This document shows positions 55,784 to 64,000 of a DNA stretch of 64,000 nucleotides, in pieces; the first letter of the stretch is position 1; every line of letters begins with the position of its first letter. The notes under the pieces were generated by a model, which did not search any database, was not told the origin of the DNA, and saw only the letters and a program-made list of their open reading frames with translations. Both the position numbers and the translations under genes were made by a program. Source of the stretch: Knufia peltigerae. Lineage: Eukaryota; Ascomycota; Eurotiomycetes; Chaetothyriales; Trichomeriaceae. The DNA is taken from NCBI GenBank assembly GCA_030247855.1, contig JAPDRN010000068.1:124001-188000 (forward strand). Direction: 5' to 3'.

Positions 55784-56632
55784 ATGACAACCACCACCAC
55801 CGCCACCAACGACGACGACACCCTCACTGCCGCCCTTCGCGACCTGATTTATGCCAACCACATCCTCCACCACCACGGCGTGGTCGACGCCTACGGGCAC
55901 GTGTCGATCCGCCACCCGACGGACCCCTCGGTGTACATCATGTGCGGCTACATGGCCCCCGCCATGGTGTCCTCGCCCGCCGACCTGATCCACTACCACG
56001 TCTCGACGTCGGACCCGGTCGACCCGGCCGCGAAGAAGGGGTACTCGGAACGCTTCATCCACGGCGAGATCTTTCGTCGTTTCCCCACCGTCAACTGCGT
56101 CATCCACAGCCACGCCGAGGAGGTGTTGCCCTACGTCGTGAGCACGGGGGTCCCCATGCGGGCCGTCTACCACATGGCCGGGTTCCTAGGGTCCACCCCG
56201 GCAAAGGTCTTCGACATCGACCCTCACTACCGGGACGGCGACCAGAGGGACATGCTGGTCCGCCACGCCCACACGGGGACCGCGCTCGCCGGTTGTTTTG
56301 GCGGCGTGGGTGAGAAGCCCCACGAGACGGTCGTGCTGATGAAACGTCACGGCTTCACCGCCATCGCCGAGAACCTCGTCACCGCCGTCTACCGGGCCAT
56401 ATACACCCGAATCAACGCCGAGGCACAGACCAAGGCCATGACCGTCGCGAGGAACATGTACGGCGATCAGGAGCTACAGAAGGCCGGGTTTGAGGGGCTC
56501 ACCGACTTGCAAGGGGAAGGGTGCAGTCTCATGTGTGAACAGTACCAGGACAAACCTTGGAGGTTGTGGGTCAGGGAGGTCCAGATGAATCCACTCTATG
56601 ACAATTCGTTGAGATGGGAACTGAGGGAATGA
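55784..56632 (+). CDS. Class II aldolase/adducin-domain protein
   Basis: A single exon of 282 residues. Domain marks are LRDLIYANHILHHHGVVDAYGHVSIR (early helix and Asn/His-containing turn; N-x-S becomes G-H-V-S-I-R), FIHGEIFRRFPTVNCVIHSHAEEVLPY (zinc His pair HSH) and VVLMKRHGFTAIAENLVTAVYRA (third zinc His, RHGF). Three metal His residues are therefore present. Family members are L-fuculose-phosphate-type aldolases, decarboxylases or dehydratases, and fungal relatives near this length are mostly uncharacterised. The start follows a CT-rich leader; the first ten residues are a Thr/Asp run. Very high G/C at third codon positions matches other strongly expressed genes here. Confidence 0.9.
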   Translation: MTTTTTATNDDDTLTAALRDLIYANHILHHHGVVDAYGHVSIRHPTDPSVYIMCGYMAPAMVSSPADLIHYHVSTSDPVDPAAKKGYSERFIHGEIFRRFPTVNCVIHSHAEEVLPYVVSTGVPMRAVYHMAGFLGSTPAKVFDIDPHYRDGDQRDMLVRHAHTGTALAGCFGGVGEKPHETVVLMKRHGFTAIAENLVTAVYRAIYTRINAEAQTKAMTVARNMYGDQELQKAGFEGLTDLQGEGCSLMCEQYQDKPWRLWVREVQMNPLYDNSLRWELRE

Positions 56633-57255
56633 CGAAGACGAAGACGTGAGTCAACAGTGAGTAAAACATCGGTCAGTACCTAGGGGCGACAAACAACAAA
56701 TCTTTGGCCGAAGTTGTCTCTTCGAATGGGAGAGGATTGACTACGGAACGAGTTTAATGATGAACCACACGCGTCGACTACGGAATCAAGGATTGACGGG
56801 ACCATAGTGCAAAGAAAGACGAGGCCAATAAAACATATGAATACCCCCTTGCTTGCCAGAAAGAAAAGATAGTTGTAAAACACCACAAAGTGTGGTTGGA
56901 ATAAAACAATTGTCAAGTCCTTTTTCATTGTTGCAGAGGTATCAAAACTCAGCTTTCACTGTCTGGATATATCAACTTGCCCGATCTTTCTCGCCTTGCA
57001 AGTACAAAACATTACGACGATGGTTCATTCATGTCGCGTATCCCCGTGTCCCATTTGTTTCATCTGATTTAGTTTAGTTTAGTTCGGTTCGGATTCCAAA
57101 TTCCATTCCCTTGAAAGAAGCTACAATTCCGAGTTTGTAATCAATTCTTCGAACCAACTCCGGCCTCGCTCGAGCCACGGCCCGTCTCTCCACGTGCCCC
57201 CGATGGTTCGGGACCAAGAAACAAAAGGACATGTACAAGTACGGTGCGTGTCAGG
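56633..57255. other. Convergent 3' intergenic region
   Basis: No gene is seen; A/T-rich flank, with a short TTTAG/TTCGG repeat at 57070-57091. Confidence 0.4.
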
Positions 57256-58044
57256 TCAACCCAAGACGGTCGTGACACCGCTGACCCAGGCGATGCCCGC
57301 CTCGACGAACCTCTCGACGACGTCGACCTCTTCCATGGTCCTGGGGGCGTAGACCATGATCCAACCCCTCGGGATCCCGGGCAAAGGGAACCTCTGACCC
57401 CAACCCTTGGCGACGACCACCTTGGCGTCGGCCTCGCTCAACCAGACGTGTAGACTGTTCTCGGCCGGGTGGGCGTGGGCCACTTCTGTCCCGATGAGTC
57501 TTTGGTCCCTGCACTCGACGTTGACGGTCGGTAAGGATTCTCGAACATAAATCCCGTCCGCGCTGTAACCTTCGGACCGACTGGGCCTCAATTCCAAAAT
57601 GTCCGGATACCTGGCCGCGAAGGTGGCCGCCATGTTCGCCGTGCGTTCCTCCACCCCCTCGGCGACGGTCCCGGACTTGTAAGGGACCTGACGGTGCGGC
57701 ATGGTCCGAGACACGATGCGAGGTCTCGGACCGTCACGGACCGGAAGGGACTCTCCGTCGATGTAAGACGGTCCCGCCGAAGAAGAAAGGCCCGTCGAGT
57801 CGGTGAGGTCGTCCCCGGAAAACATCCTCCCCAACCTCAACTTCGTCATCCGCCAGTAACCGGACCACGTCGGTGGGGTGCCCCCCGTCCCGAAGGCCTT
57901 CCAGGCGCGGAAGTCGGAAACCACCCACGCCGCGAACAGAGTGACGGCGGCGGCGGCGGACGACGTCAGTGCCGCGTTCGCCGGTCGTGATTTGATGGTG
58001 TCGACGAGGTGGGAGTATCGAAGTTGAAGGTCCGACGTCGACAT
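57256..58044 (-). CDS. DUF5519 (luciferase-domain) protein
   Basis: A single exon of 262 residues from ATG 58044; the in-frame ATG at 58077 would add 11. A hydrophobic segment near 25-42 (ALTSSAAAAVTLFAAWVVSDF) suggests a membrane anchor. The C-terminal half holds the DUF5519 blocks EVAHAHPAENSLHVWLSEAD, AKVVVAKGWGQRFPLPG and PRGWIMVYAPRTMEEV, with a His pair (A-H-A-H-P) and a Trp in H-V-W-L. The domain is annotated in databases by similarity to luciferin-binding proteins, but fungal members are not known to emit light and no reaction is established. The middle is Arg/Ser/Pro-rich. Confidence 0.86.
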   Translation of the reverse strand: MSTSDLQLRYSHLVDTIKSRPANAALTSSAAAAVTLFAAWVVSDFRAWKAFGTGGTPPTWSGYWRMTKLRLGRMFSGDDLTDSTGLSSSAGPSYIDGESLPVRDGPRPRIVSRTMPHRQVPYKSGTVAEGVEERTANMAATFAARYPDILELRPSRSEGYSADGIYVRESLPTVNVECRDQRLIGTEVAHAHPAENSLHVWLSEADAKVVVAKGWGQRFPLPGIPRGWIMVYAPRTMEEVDVVERFVEAGIAWVSGVTTVLG

Positions 58045-58758
58045 TGTGAAGAGGTTGGAAAATTTTTCAAAGACCAAATAAGCAAAAGCTGATGAGGCTG
58101 TGTCGGGTTTTGTGTTTTGTTTGGATAGATTTGTCGTTTTTTTTTTATCTCGCGGTGGGAGGCCGATGCAAGGTAGCTATTCAGAGAAAGTAAATCGCGT
58201 TGGATTTCAACTGTTGCATTCAAGGTATTATCGATAGGAGTTGATGAATGGGCGATTGATGGGTGATGGTGACGATGAAAGGGAGAGAAATGATCCAGGC
58301 CCCGATAGGTACCACTAATAAAACCCAGGTAGGCAATTCACTCCATAGTGGACCAAGATTCAAAAGTCCGTGGGCGTTAATCCACTCACCAGAGGTGGCC
58401 TTTTTTGGGGGGGGGAAGAGGGAGGAGGAGACCTGGGGTATAAATTGGACTACAACGGGACGGAGTACCAAAGACGGAAGCTCAATCTAGGGACGAGGCG
58501 GCACCCGGAGTATACCAATCCCGACTGGTACAGTACACGGGAGTACATTGTGTAGACAGTGGGAGATTGCCAAAGAGGGTCAACATACAGACGAATAGAT
58601 TGGATATTCGTACAGAGTCTATTTTACTTTCCCGTACGGAGTACAAGCAGCTCATCAAGTCAAAATATTGTACTTCATGGCCTCCTTTTCCATATCTACA
58701 CTCTGTACTCTGTATGTACAGCGGCTACTATTCATGTAATACTGTTGGGCCATGCTCA
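58045..58758. other. Intergenic
   Basis: No gene is seen. A G run of about eight lies near 58407-58416, TACGGAGTAC at 58635-58644, and near-matches at about 58460 and 58508. Confidence 0.45.
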
Positions 58759-60598
58759 TCAACCTCTCTTCGACATGGTCAAGGCAGTAATCACTGCAGC
58801 TCCGATACCACTCCCATCCTCTGCACCGGTCAACTTGATCTTTCCCCTCTCCAGGCCCAGAACTTCAGCCACGGCCACCTCCCATCGCTTCTGGAAATGA
58901 GGATGCTTGATCGCCACCGACCCGTCTGCCGCCACATGCCCACTCTCGACCCCCAGTCTCCGACAGATTGCCGACACGCTACACACACAGAGCCTCGCGC
59001 CTCGGATGGCGATGAGCTGCGCGACATGTCTCATCAGCAGGAGTTCCCCTGGGGTCGGCGACAGAAGCCTGGTTCCATAGTCCGAGTCAGGAAGACAAAG
59101 TTGTTCCGTAACAGTTTCCTTGACTCGATCAAACCATCAGACTGGTCGTTTTCAATTTGTGAAAGGAGTCCCGTGTCAATGATGTACGGCTCGTCGATGC
59201 TCTTCTTCTTCGTTTCTTTTCGGACGTCGTTGTGATTGCTCGTATCGCCGATCCCGTCCACCTCAGTGTCGTGCTCTTCTGAGTCGGACCCGGACTCGAA
59301 GATGACACCTCGTCTCCACATATCCACAACCACCTGGCGGAATATCTCACCGAGATACAACCCAGCAGACATCTTCTCAAATGTCTGCTCTCCAGGCCGT
59401 GGCGACTCTCTGTCAATGATCTCGTCGTAACTCGTGCGCGGTAGGACGGTGTGTGAATTGTCAAAGGCGCCATATTCGCAGTTGATAGCCATCACGCCAT
59501 CGTCCCCTTCATGTCCTCTACTATCAGCGTACAACTTCATCTTTGGAATATTCTTGATCTTCTCAATGTATGCGGCGTTGCACCCGGTGCCGAAAACAGC
59601 TCCGATGATCGTATCAGGATCTTTGTACTTCGAGGCAATCAAGGCACCGGTCGTGTCGTTTGTCAACGCGACCAGTTTTGTCGGCAGGTTCTAATCAGGT
59701 CAATCAGTATCATGAAAATCATGGTAGATCATAGATATGCCAGCTTGCCCTTTCTTCCATGGCACTCTTCAGCATTGCCGCCACGTCTTGTCCTTCCACG
59801 CCATCAATGTCCCAACCTTTCGTCCATGTTTGTAGAGCACCATGATCGATTCTATCTTGCGTTGCCGGATAGCTGAACGTGAAACCGAGAGGCAAGGTTC
59901 CGTCATCCTGCGGTTCAATCTGATGCTGTTGAATGAATTGCTGCAGTGAGTCCGCGATAAAAGACCAGAGTTCTTCGGAAGTGCCGTTTTTGAGCTTGGA
60001 AGGTAACTCATATCTCTCTTGGATGACTTGTACGTCGCTGCTGTCTCCATGCAGAGTAACTTGGCACACGCGAAGGTTAGTCCCCCCAAGATCCAATGCT
60101 ATACATGTTCCGGTTTCGTCGCCAGTTGGTAGGGATGTTACCCAGGTGATGTTCATGGGCTTGGATACAATCAGCAAGGGCTCCTCTGGGATGATGACAG
60201 TGCCGATCATACGATATTCTGTCCTTGTTTCTCAAGACCTTGTATTTGAAAATGGTTAGTATGGGTCGAACGACCACAAACGTGCCTGGGCGTCCAATCT
60301 AAATATGAATACTGTGTCGAAGAACGGACAGGAGCATTTCCAGTATGAACACGGCTTATAGCGACACACCTTGCTGTAACTCCTGGCCAAACCTCTCAGT
60401 AATCCTTTGCAATGTAGCCGTGTCCACCGTGAAGATTTCTTCCAGCTTCTGCCGCTCATTTTCGAGATCAGGAGGGAGCGCTCCTAGAGGATCTAAACCA
60501 GACTTTGAGTTCCATGAGACAAAAGTCTGTGGCTGATACATACCTGGATGTTCTACATCTGTAAGAAACTCATCGTCACCCCTGGGCTGAGCTGACAT
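58759..60598 (-). CDS. Hexokinase-family protein, four exons, with one apparent frameshift
   Basis: Exons on the minus strand are 60598-60370, 60238-60213 (26 bases), 60159-59749 and 59690-58759. Joining them gives LQRITERFGQELQQ/GLEKQGQNI/PMNITWVTSLP, then the phosphate-1 block GTCIALDLGGTNLRVCQV, the substrate region LGFTFSYPATQD, the catalytic loop LVALTNDTTGALIAS (Asp present) and GAVFGTGCNAAYIE. The C-terminus has SGHVAADGSVAIKHPHF and LTGAEDGSGIGAAVITAL. Intron 3 (59691-59748) starts GC, not GT. Between IENDQSDGLI and VKETVTEQ the frame shifts by one base (about 59120-59130). The end is otherwise intact, so this is either a recent break or a sequence error. The acidic insertion (ESGSDSEEHDTEVDG...) and divergent sequence suggest an atypical or regulatory hexokinase, not the main glucose kinase. 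Confidence 0.82.
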
Positions 60599-61187
60599 CT
60601 TTGTCGTTAGTCTTACTCTGTTGAAAACAAATCTCAGGCTTCAAACACAGAACCGAAGGAGTACAAACTCTGCCAGAAGAAGCATTTGAAAGGGAGAAAC
60701 AGCTGGCCAAAGACAAAAATGAACTGGAAAGAAGAAACCGGATAAAAAGAGCGAGGGCCAATCTGCGGAATATATCAATCTGCACATGGTCGGCAATTGG
60801 CCGTCTGATATCGAGATGCTCCTCATTTTCGGGTTCAAGGAACGAAGCTCATTATGACGTCAATCTTACAAACTCGTTCGAGAGACAATAGAAGAAAGTG
60901 CTGTGATATACTTGAATATATTATGCTGTAGTCTTTCGAGATAGGATCAGCAACTGAGACTGCTAAGGTGGTATCATGAATGTGGAAGAATACTGAGAGG
61001 TGCTTTTCTGGTCCGGCGAGAGTTTATCTTCGAGATAACAAGGCTAGCATTGCCAAGACAAGGCTGAACGTTGAGTCGTACTCGTATCCGAATGCTTCTC
61101 AACTCCAGACGAGCCCTGAATCTCTCACGAAATGTTCGTACCCGGTGTGACTGGAGGAGCAATATTATGTCTTTGACTGCTCTGCGG
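60599..61187. other. Intergenic
   Basis: No gene is seen between the hexokinase promoter side and the 3' end of the membrane-protein gene. Confidence 0.4.
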
Positions 61188-62450
61188 TTATACCGGACCT
61201 TGTGGCCTTGCCATCAGGCCAAGATCTTGCTCCACTTCGCCGCCATCTTGAATGCTGTTGGTTTGCCGTGCCCACGTGGCCGGCTTGAAACGGTCATCTA
61301 CCTTCATTTGCGCTCTTGACTTGTCAATATTTGCTAAAAGCTCTGTCTCGGTCTTTTCGGGATCATTATCTGGTGGAGACAATAGTGAGTATGGACTGTA
61401 CGGATCTGGTGCTAGAAGCTCTGTTTCTTCTTGATCTTGTTTTGATTTCGCTTGCCCGACAATCGGCGTAATATAGATATCGAAGGCCAGTGACAGACTC
61501 CAAGAGGCCGTGGTAAGTGCATATACCCACTCGGCAGGCGCCCCTGCTGCTATAATCCGGTAGCATTTCGTTCCCGAGGTCTGGATGTCCTTTGCCGTAG
61601 CACTGTGACAGCCAAAGATAGCCACCTCCATCATCGTCGCCGTGGCTGTAACGTATTAGCAAATTAGAAGCAGGTGAGAGAGCTTGGACATACGTAAAGC
61701 AACCACGAGAGTAGCTACTCTCCACCAATACAAAAATCTAACGACGCCAATGTCCCAGAGACCAGGGTATTTTCGCCGTTGGAGATGATCTGTGATCCAG
61801 CCAGACGTTTTGATGCAGAATATTGACAGGGCCTTTGCAGCCGTTACCGTCAGATGAAGATGTCTATCAGGATTCGCCGCTGCGAATACCACCCAAATTG
61901 CCAATCCTCCGGATACTACACTGACGAGCCAGGTCGTCCGTCGGCTCTGCCATCCGATTACTTCGTCTCGTCCTCGGTAAAGGCTTATACATGCGGACGT
62001 GAAGTTGAAGAGCACGACACACATTGTCAGTCCTTGGTACACTGGCAGCCTTTTGGAACCAATGCAGCTGATGAAAGGGAACACACTGTACAGATTAGCG
62101 ATCCGAGGAGGTCGTTCTCCAGTTTCAGGGTCTGCTGGTAAGGTATAATAAAAGGCAAACAGAAAAAGAAGCAGTGTAGTTTCCAGCAATGCAGCAGTGA
62201 TGGGAAGAAGTGGTCCAATGGTGTACCAGTGGCTGTCGACGTAGTCGAATAATGGATGCCATGCTCGTGACTTCCGTCGTGACCTCCGTGTGAGCTTTTC
62301 AAGGGTGGTTTTTTGTCGGTAGAAACGAGGGCTGAATGTGGTGAAGCGACGTTGGACTATCTCGGGACTGTAATGATCGAGGAATGAAGCAGCTTCGGAT
62401 TGATACCAGCTGCCCCGGAGCTTTGAAGATTCCTGTCGAGTTGGCGGCAT
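61188..62450 (-). CDS. FRAG1/DRAM-like polytopic membrane protein
   Basis: Exons on the minus strand, 62450-61694 and 61645-61188 (intron of 48 bases, GTATGT...TTACAG, phase 1), encode 404 residues. A polar basic N-terminus (TTLEKLTRRSRRKSRAW) precedes five to six hydrophobic helices: WYTIGPLLPITAALLETTLLLFLFAFYY, VYQGLTMCVVLFNFTSACISLY, TWLVSVVSGGLAIWVVFAA, VRFLYWWRVATLVVAL/PTATMM and EWVYALTTASWSLSLAFDIYI. The segment RIANLYSVFPFISCIGSK and the helix spacing resemble the FRAG1/DRAM/Sfk1 group, but the match is loose. The C-terminal tail is acidic and Pro-rich. Upstream, a donor and acceptor pair (62451-62495 area) suggests a 5' UTR intron or extra first exon. Function is unknown. Confidence 0.75.
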
Positions 62451-63497
62451 CTGCCCATTATACCAAATAAAGATATGTTTATGAAGAGCCTTACCACTTA
62501 TTATATTCAACATGGGTGAAGTCTACTTGAAAATGAGTGTCGTGAGGCTCATCAGGCGTCCACTGCCACAAATGCATGTCCAATCAGAGAGACACGGTGT
62601 GCTGGCGAGCTGGACTGTCGATGATCCCTTGCTGAACATCCTCATGGAAACTTACCGGACTGGCCAAGCAAGATCATCTCTCCGGTGTCCGATGATAAGC
62701 ATGAGAAAGAAAGGAATTCCTTCCTTGCTGCAGATTGACTGCTTGACTATTCTGTATATAGAAGGGTGGGTGTGGTGTTGGGTAAGCACGTTGAATCCAG
62801 CTTGCCCAGTAATTAAAGAGCTTAAATTAACTTAGTTAGGTGTCTTGGGTGAGATTCTTTGTACAGGTTGCCCCTGTGAGAAGGCGATCTCATTCACTAG
62901 CCCTGGCGATAAATCACCTGTGGATTAGGTCTTTAGCTACGGAGTAGGTATTTAGAGCACCCCGATGCCGCTCTACAAAGGCTCAAGCCCCAACCAAAAC
63001 TGCCTAGAAATTTCTCCCTTGGCGGCACCAGCAACTCAGCTCTTACTCATTATTAGGCCGAGTGTCTTGTGCTCCATCACATGCAGTGGCGCATCTTCCA
63101 TCATGTCATCGTCGACCTTCTCAAGCATCATCACCCAATCGGCTCAGCATCCCGACTTCATCGTCGACTAATTGCCAGATGGAAGGTGGTCACCAGGCGA
63201 TACCAAGTGCCTCCATCTTGAACAATGACGTTTGACAGGTTGGGAAGCTTCGTCCACCTTGAAAACTGGGAAAAGGTGTAACTTCCACTGTAAGAAACGC
63301 TGGAGTAAAGAACAACTGTATCTATGCAATTTATCGTATTTTGGTAGTGCTATTGCCATTTACTAAGTTAGAAAAATATCTTTCTTCAGTCACTCCCTTC
63401 GCAATGCCTTTCCTGTGCCATTGACACATGATGGGCTATTGCCTGCACACAACTGACTTACGTTCCTACTATTGAAGACGATTGCTTACCGTGAACG
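62451..63497. other. Divergent intergenic region
   Basis: About 1 kb between the membrane protein (minus) and the last gene (plus). One TACGGAGTA copy (62938-62946). A possible non-coding or 5' exon of the minus-strand gene lies near 62495-62513. Confidence 0.4.
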
Positions 63498-64000
63498 ATG
63501 GAGAACAACCCCCAAAGCAATGATCCAGAAGAGCAACGACCACGAGTTTCATCTCGAGAGTATTCTGGCCAGAGTGTTCCTGAATCATCTTCACCGGCAC
63601 ACTCACGTCCGAGATATGCAGAATTCAGCTTCGGTCCAGCTAGTTTGAGGCATCGAGTTGCGAGCACAGCTGGAAGCCCAGGCCCAGCGAGATCCTTTCT
63701 TGCCCCACGCGACTACAACAGAACATCTGTCGCCATTGCACCATCGACCTTCCATGATCCAGATACAGCCTCAAGGACATTCTCTTTGGCAGGGCCAGCA
63801 CCTATCGATGCCAACACGTCTAATCAACCATACGTTGACCCTGGTTACGCACAACTGAACCCTGCCTATGATCAACCGCCTAACGTTCGGCCAGTATGGG
63901 GTCTGGCAAAACCTTTGCCACGAGTGCTGCGACCTGGCATGGTCCCAGCCAAAGATGAGCTAGAACAGGAAGCTGTGGAAGAGAGAGAAGCACCACCGCA
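63498..64000 (+). CDS. 5' part of an unidentified protein (runs off the window)
   Basis: From ATG 63498 the frame is open to the last base, giving the first 167 residues. They are Pro/Ser/Ala-rich and polar, probably disordered and cytosolic, with the patches RPRVSSREYSGQ, RYAEFSFGPASLRHRV and RSFLAPRDYN. Near the end is a distinctive block, PVWGLAKPLPRVLRPGM, followed by a Glu-rich helix (ELEQEAVEEREA). This kind of N-terminal leader with a conserved W-G-L-A-x-P-L-P block precedes membrane domains in several fungal transporters, but the decisive part is outside the window and I do not name it. Confidence 0.7.
   Translation, partial: MENNPQSNDPEEQRPRVSSREYSGQSVPESSSPAHSRPRYAEFSFGPASLRHRVASTAGSPGPARSFLAPRDYNRTSVAIAPSTFHDPDTASRTFSLAGPAPIDANTSNQPYVDPGYAQLNPAYDQPPNVRPVWGLAKPLPRVLRPGMVPAKDELEQEAVEEREAPP

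Noticed and set aside
62512..62835. 107-codon plus-strand frame
   Set aside because: Lies opposite the putative 5' exon/UTR of the FRAG1-like gene and shows no domain or conserved pattern.
1..64000. CRISPR arrays, rRNA, intact transposons or RIP-type AT-rich blocks
   Set aside because: None was seen; repeats found are short microsatellites and the dispersed 9-base motif.

Overview
This is a gene-dense stretch of nuclear DNA from a filamentous ascomycete (Pezizomycotina). The evidence is short introns (mostly 46-130 bp) with GT...AG ends and CTAAC/CTGAT branch sites, fungus-type gene content (a NACHT-ankyrin NLR-like protein, HSF1, PMP3, CWC27, H2A.Z, a secretory lipase), and many single-exon genes on both strands. 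I cannot name the genus. A eurotiomycete or dothideomycete is a reasonable guess.

Layout. 1-5 kb: the end of an ankyrin protein, a PMP3-type stress proteolipid and a large membrane protein of unknown role. 5.8-12 kb: the CAF-1 large subunit, a DAO-fold FAD oxidoreductase and a second membrane protein. 12.3-18.6 kb: complex I NDUFS6, a RidA-like protein, a YjbQ/UPF0047 protein, a DUF1275 membrane protein and an MPP6-type exosome cofactor. 19.3-26.7 kb (all minus): an Arg-rich protein, histone H2A.Z and a Pin4/Cip2-like RRM-R3H protein. 29-38.2 kb: an aldo/keto reductase, HSF1, an MFS transporter and a secreted lipase. 39-46 kb: a small putative mitochondrial protein, a NACHT-ankyrin NLR-like gene with two apparent frameshifts, and a divergent pair of paralogous secreted proteins. 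46.5-58 kb: CWC27, a DLD2/D2HGDH-type FAD dehydrogenase, an alpha/beta hydrolase, an FAD monooxygenase, a possible ABM-type protein, a class II aldolase-like protein and a DUF5519 protein. 58.7-64 kb: a hexokinase-family gene, a FRAG1/DRAM-like membrane protein and the 5' part of an unidentified gene running off the window.

Function. Most loci are independent housekeeping or accessory genes, as is normal for fungi. Three neighbourhoods stand out. The first is the RidA-like gene followed by the YjbQ homologue. The second is the NLR-like gene with the secreted paralogue pair just upstream. The third is the 51-58 kb run of small-molecule enzymes (hydrolase, monooxygenase, possible ABM-type protein, aldolase-like protein), which lacks a backbone synthase, so I do not call it a biosynthetic cluster.

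A 9-base motif, TACGGAGTA, recurs in intergenic DNA far above chance. I see no rRNA, tRNA, CRISPR array or intact transposon. Splice sites were inferred by reading the frames; those marked tentative are less certain.
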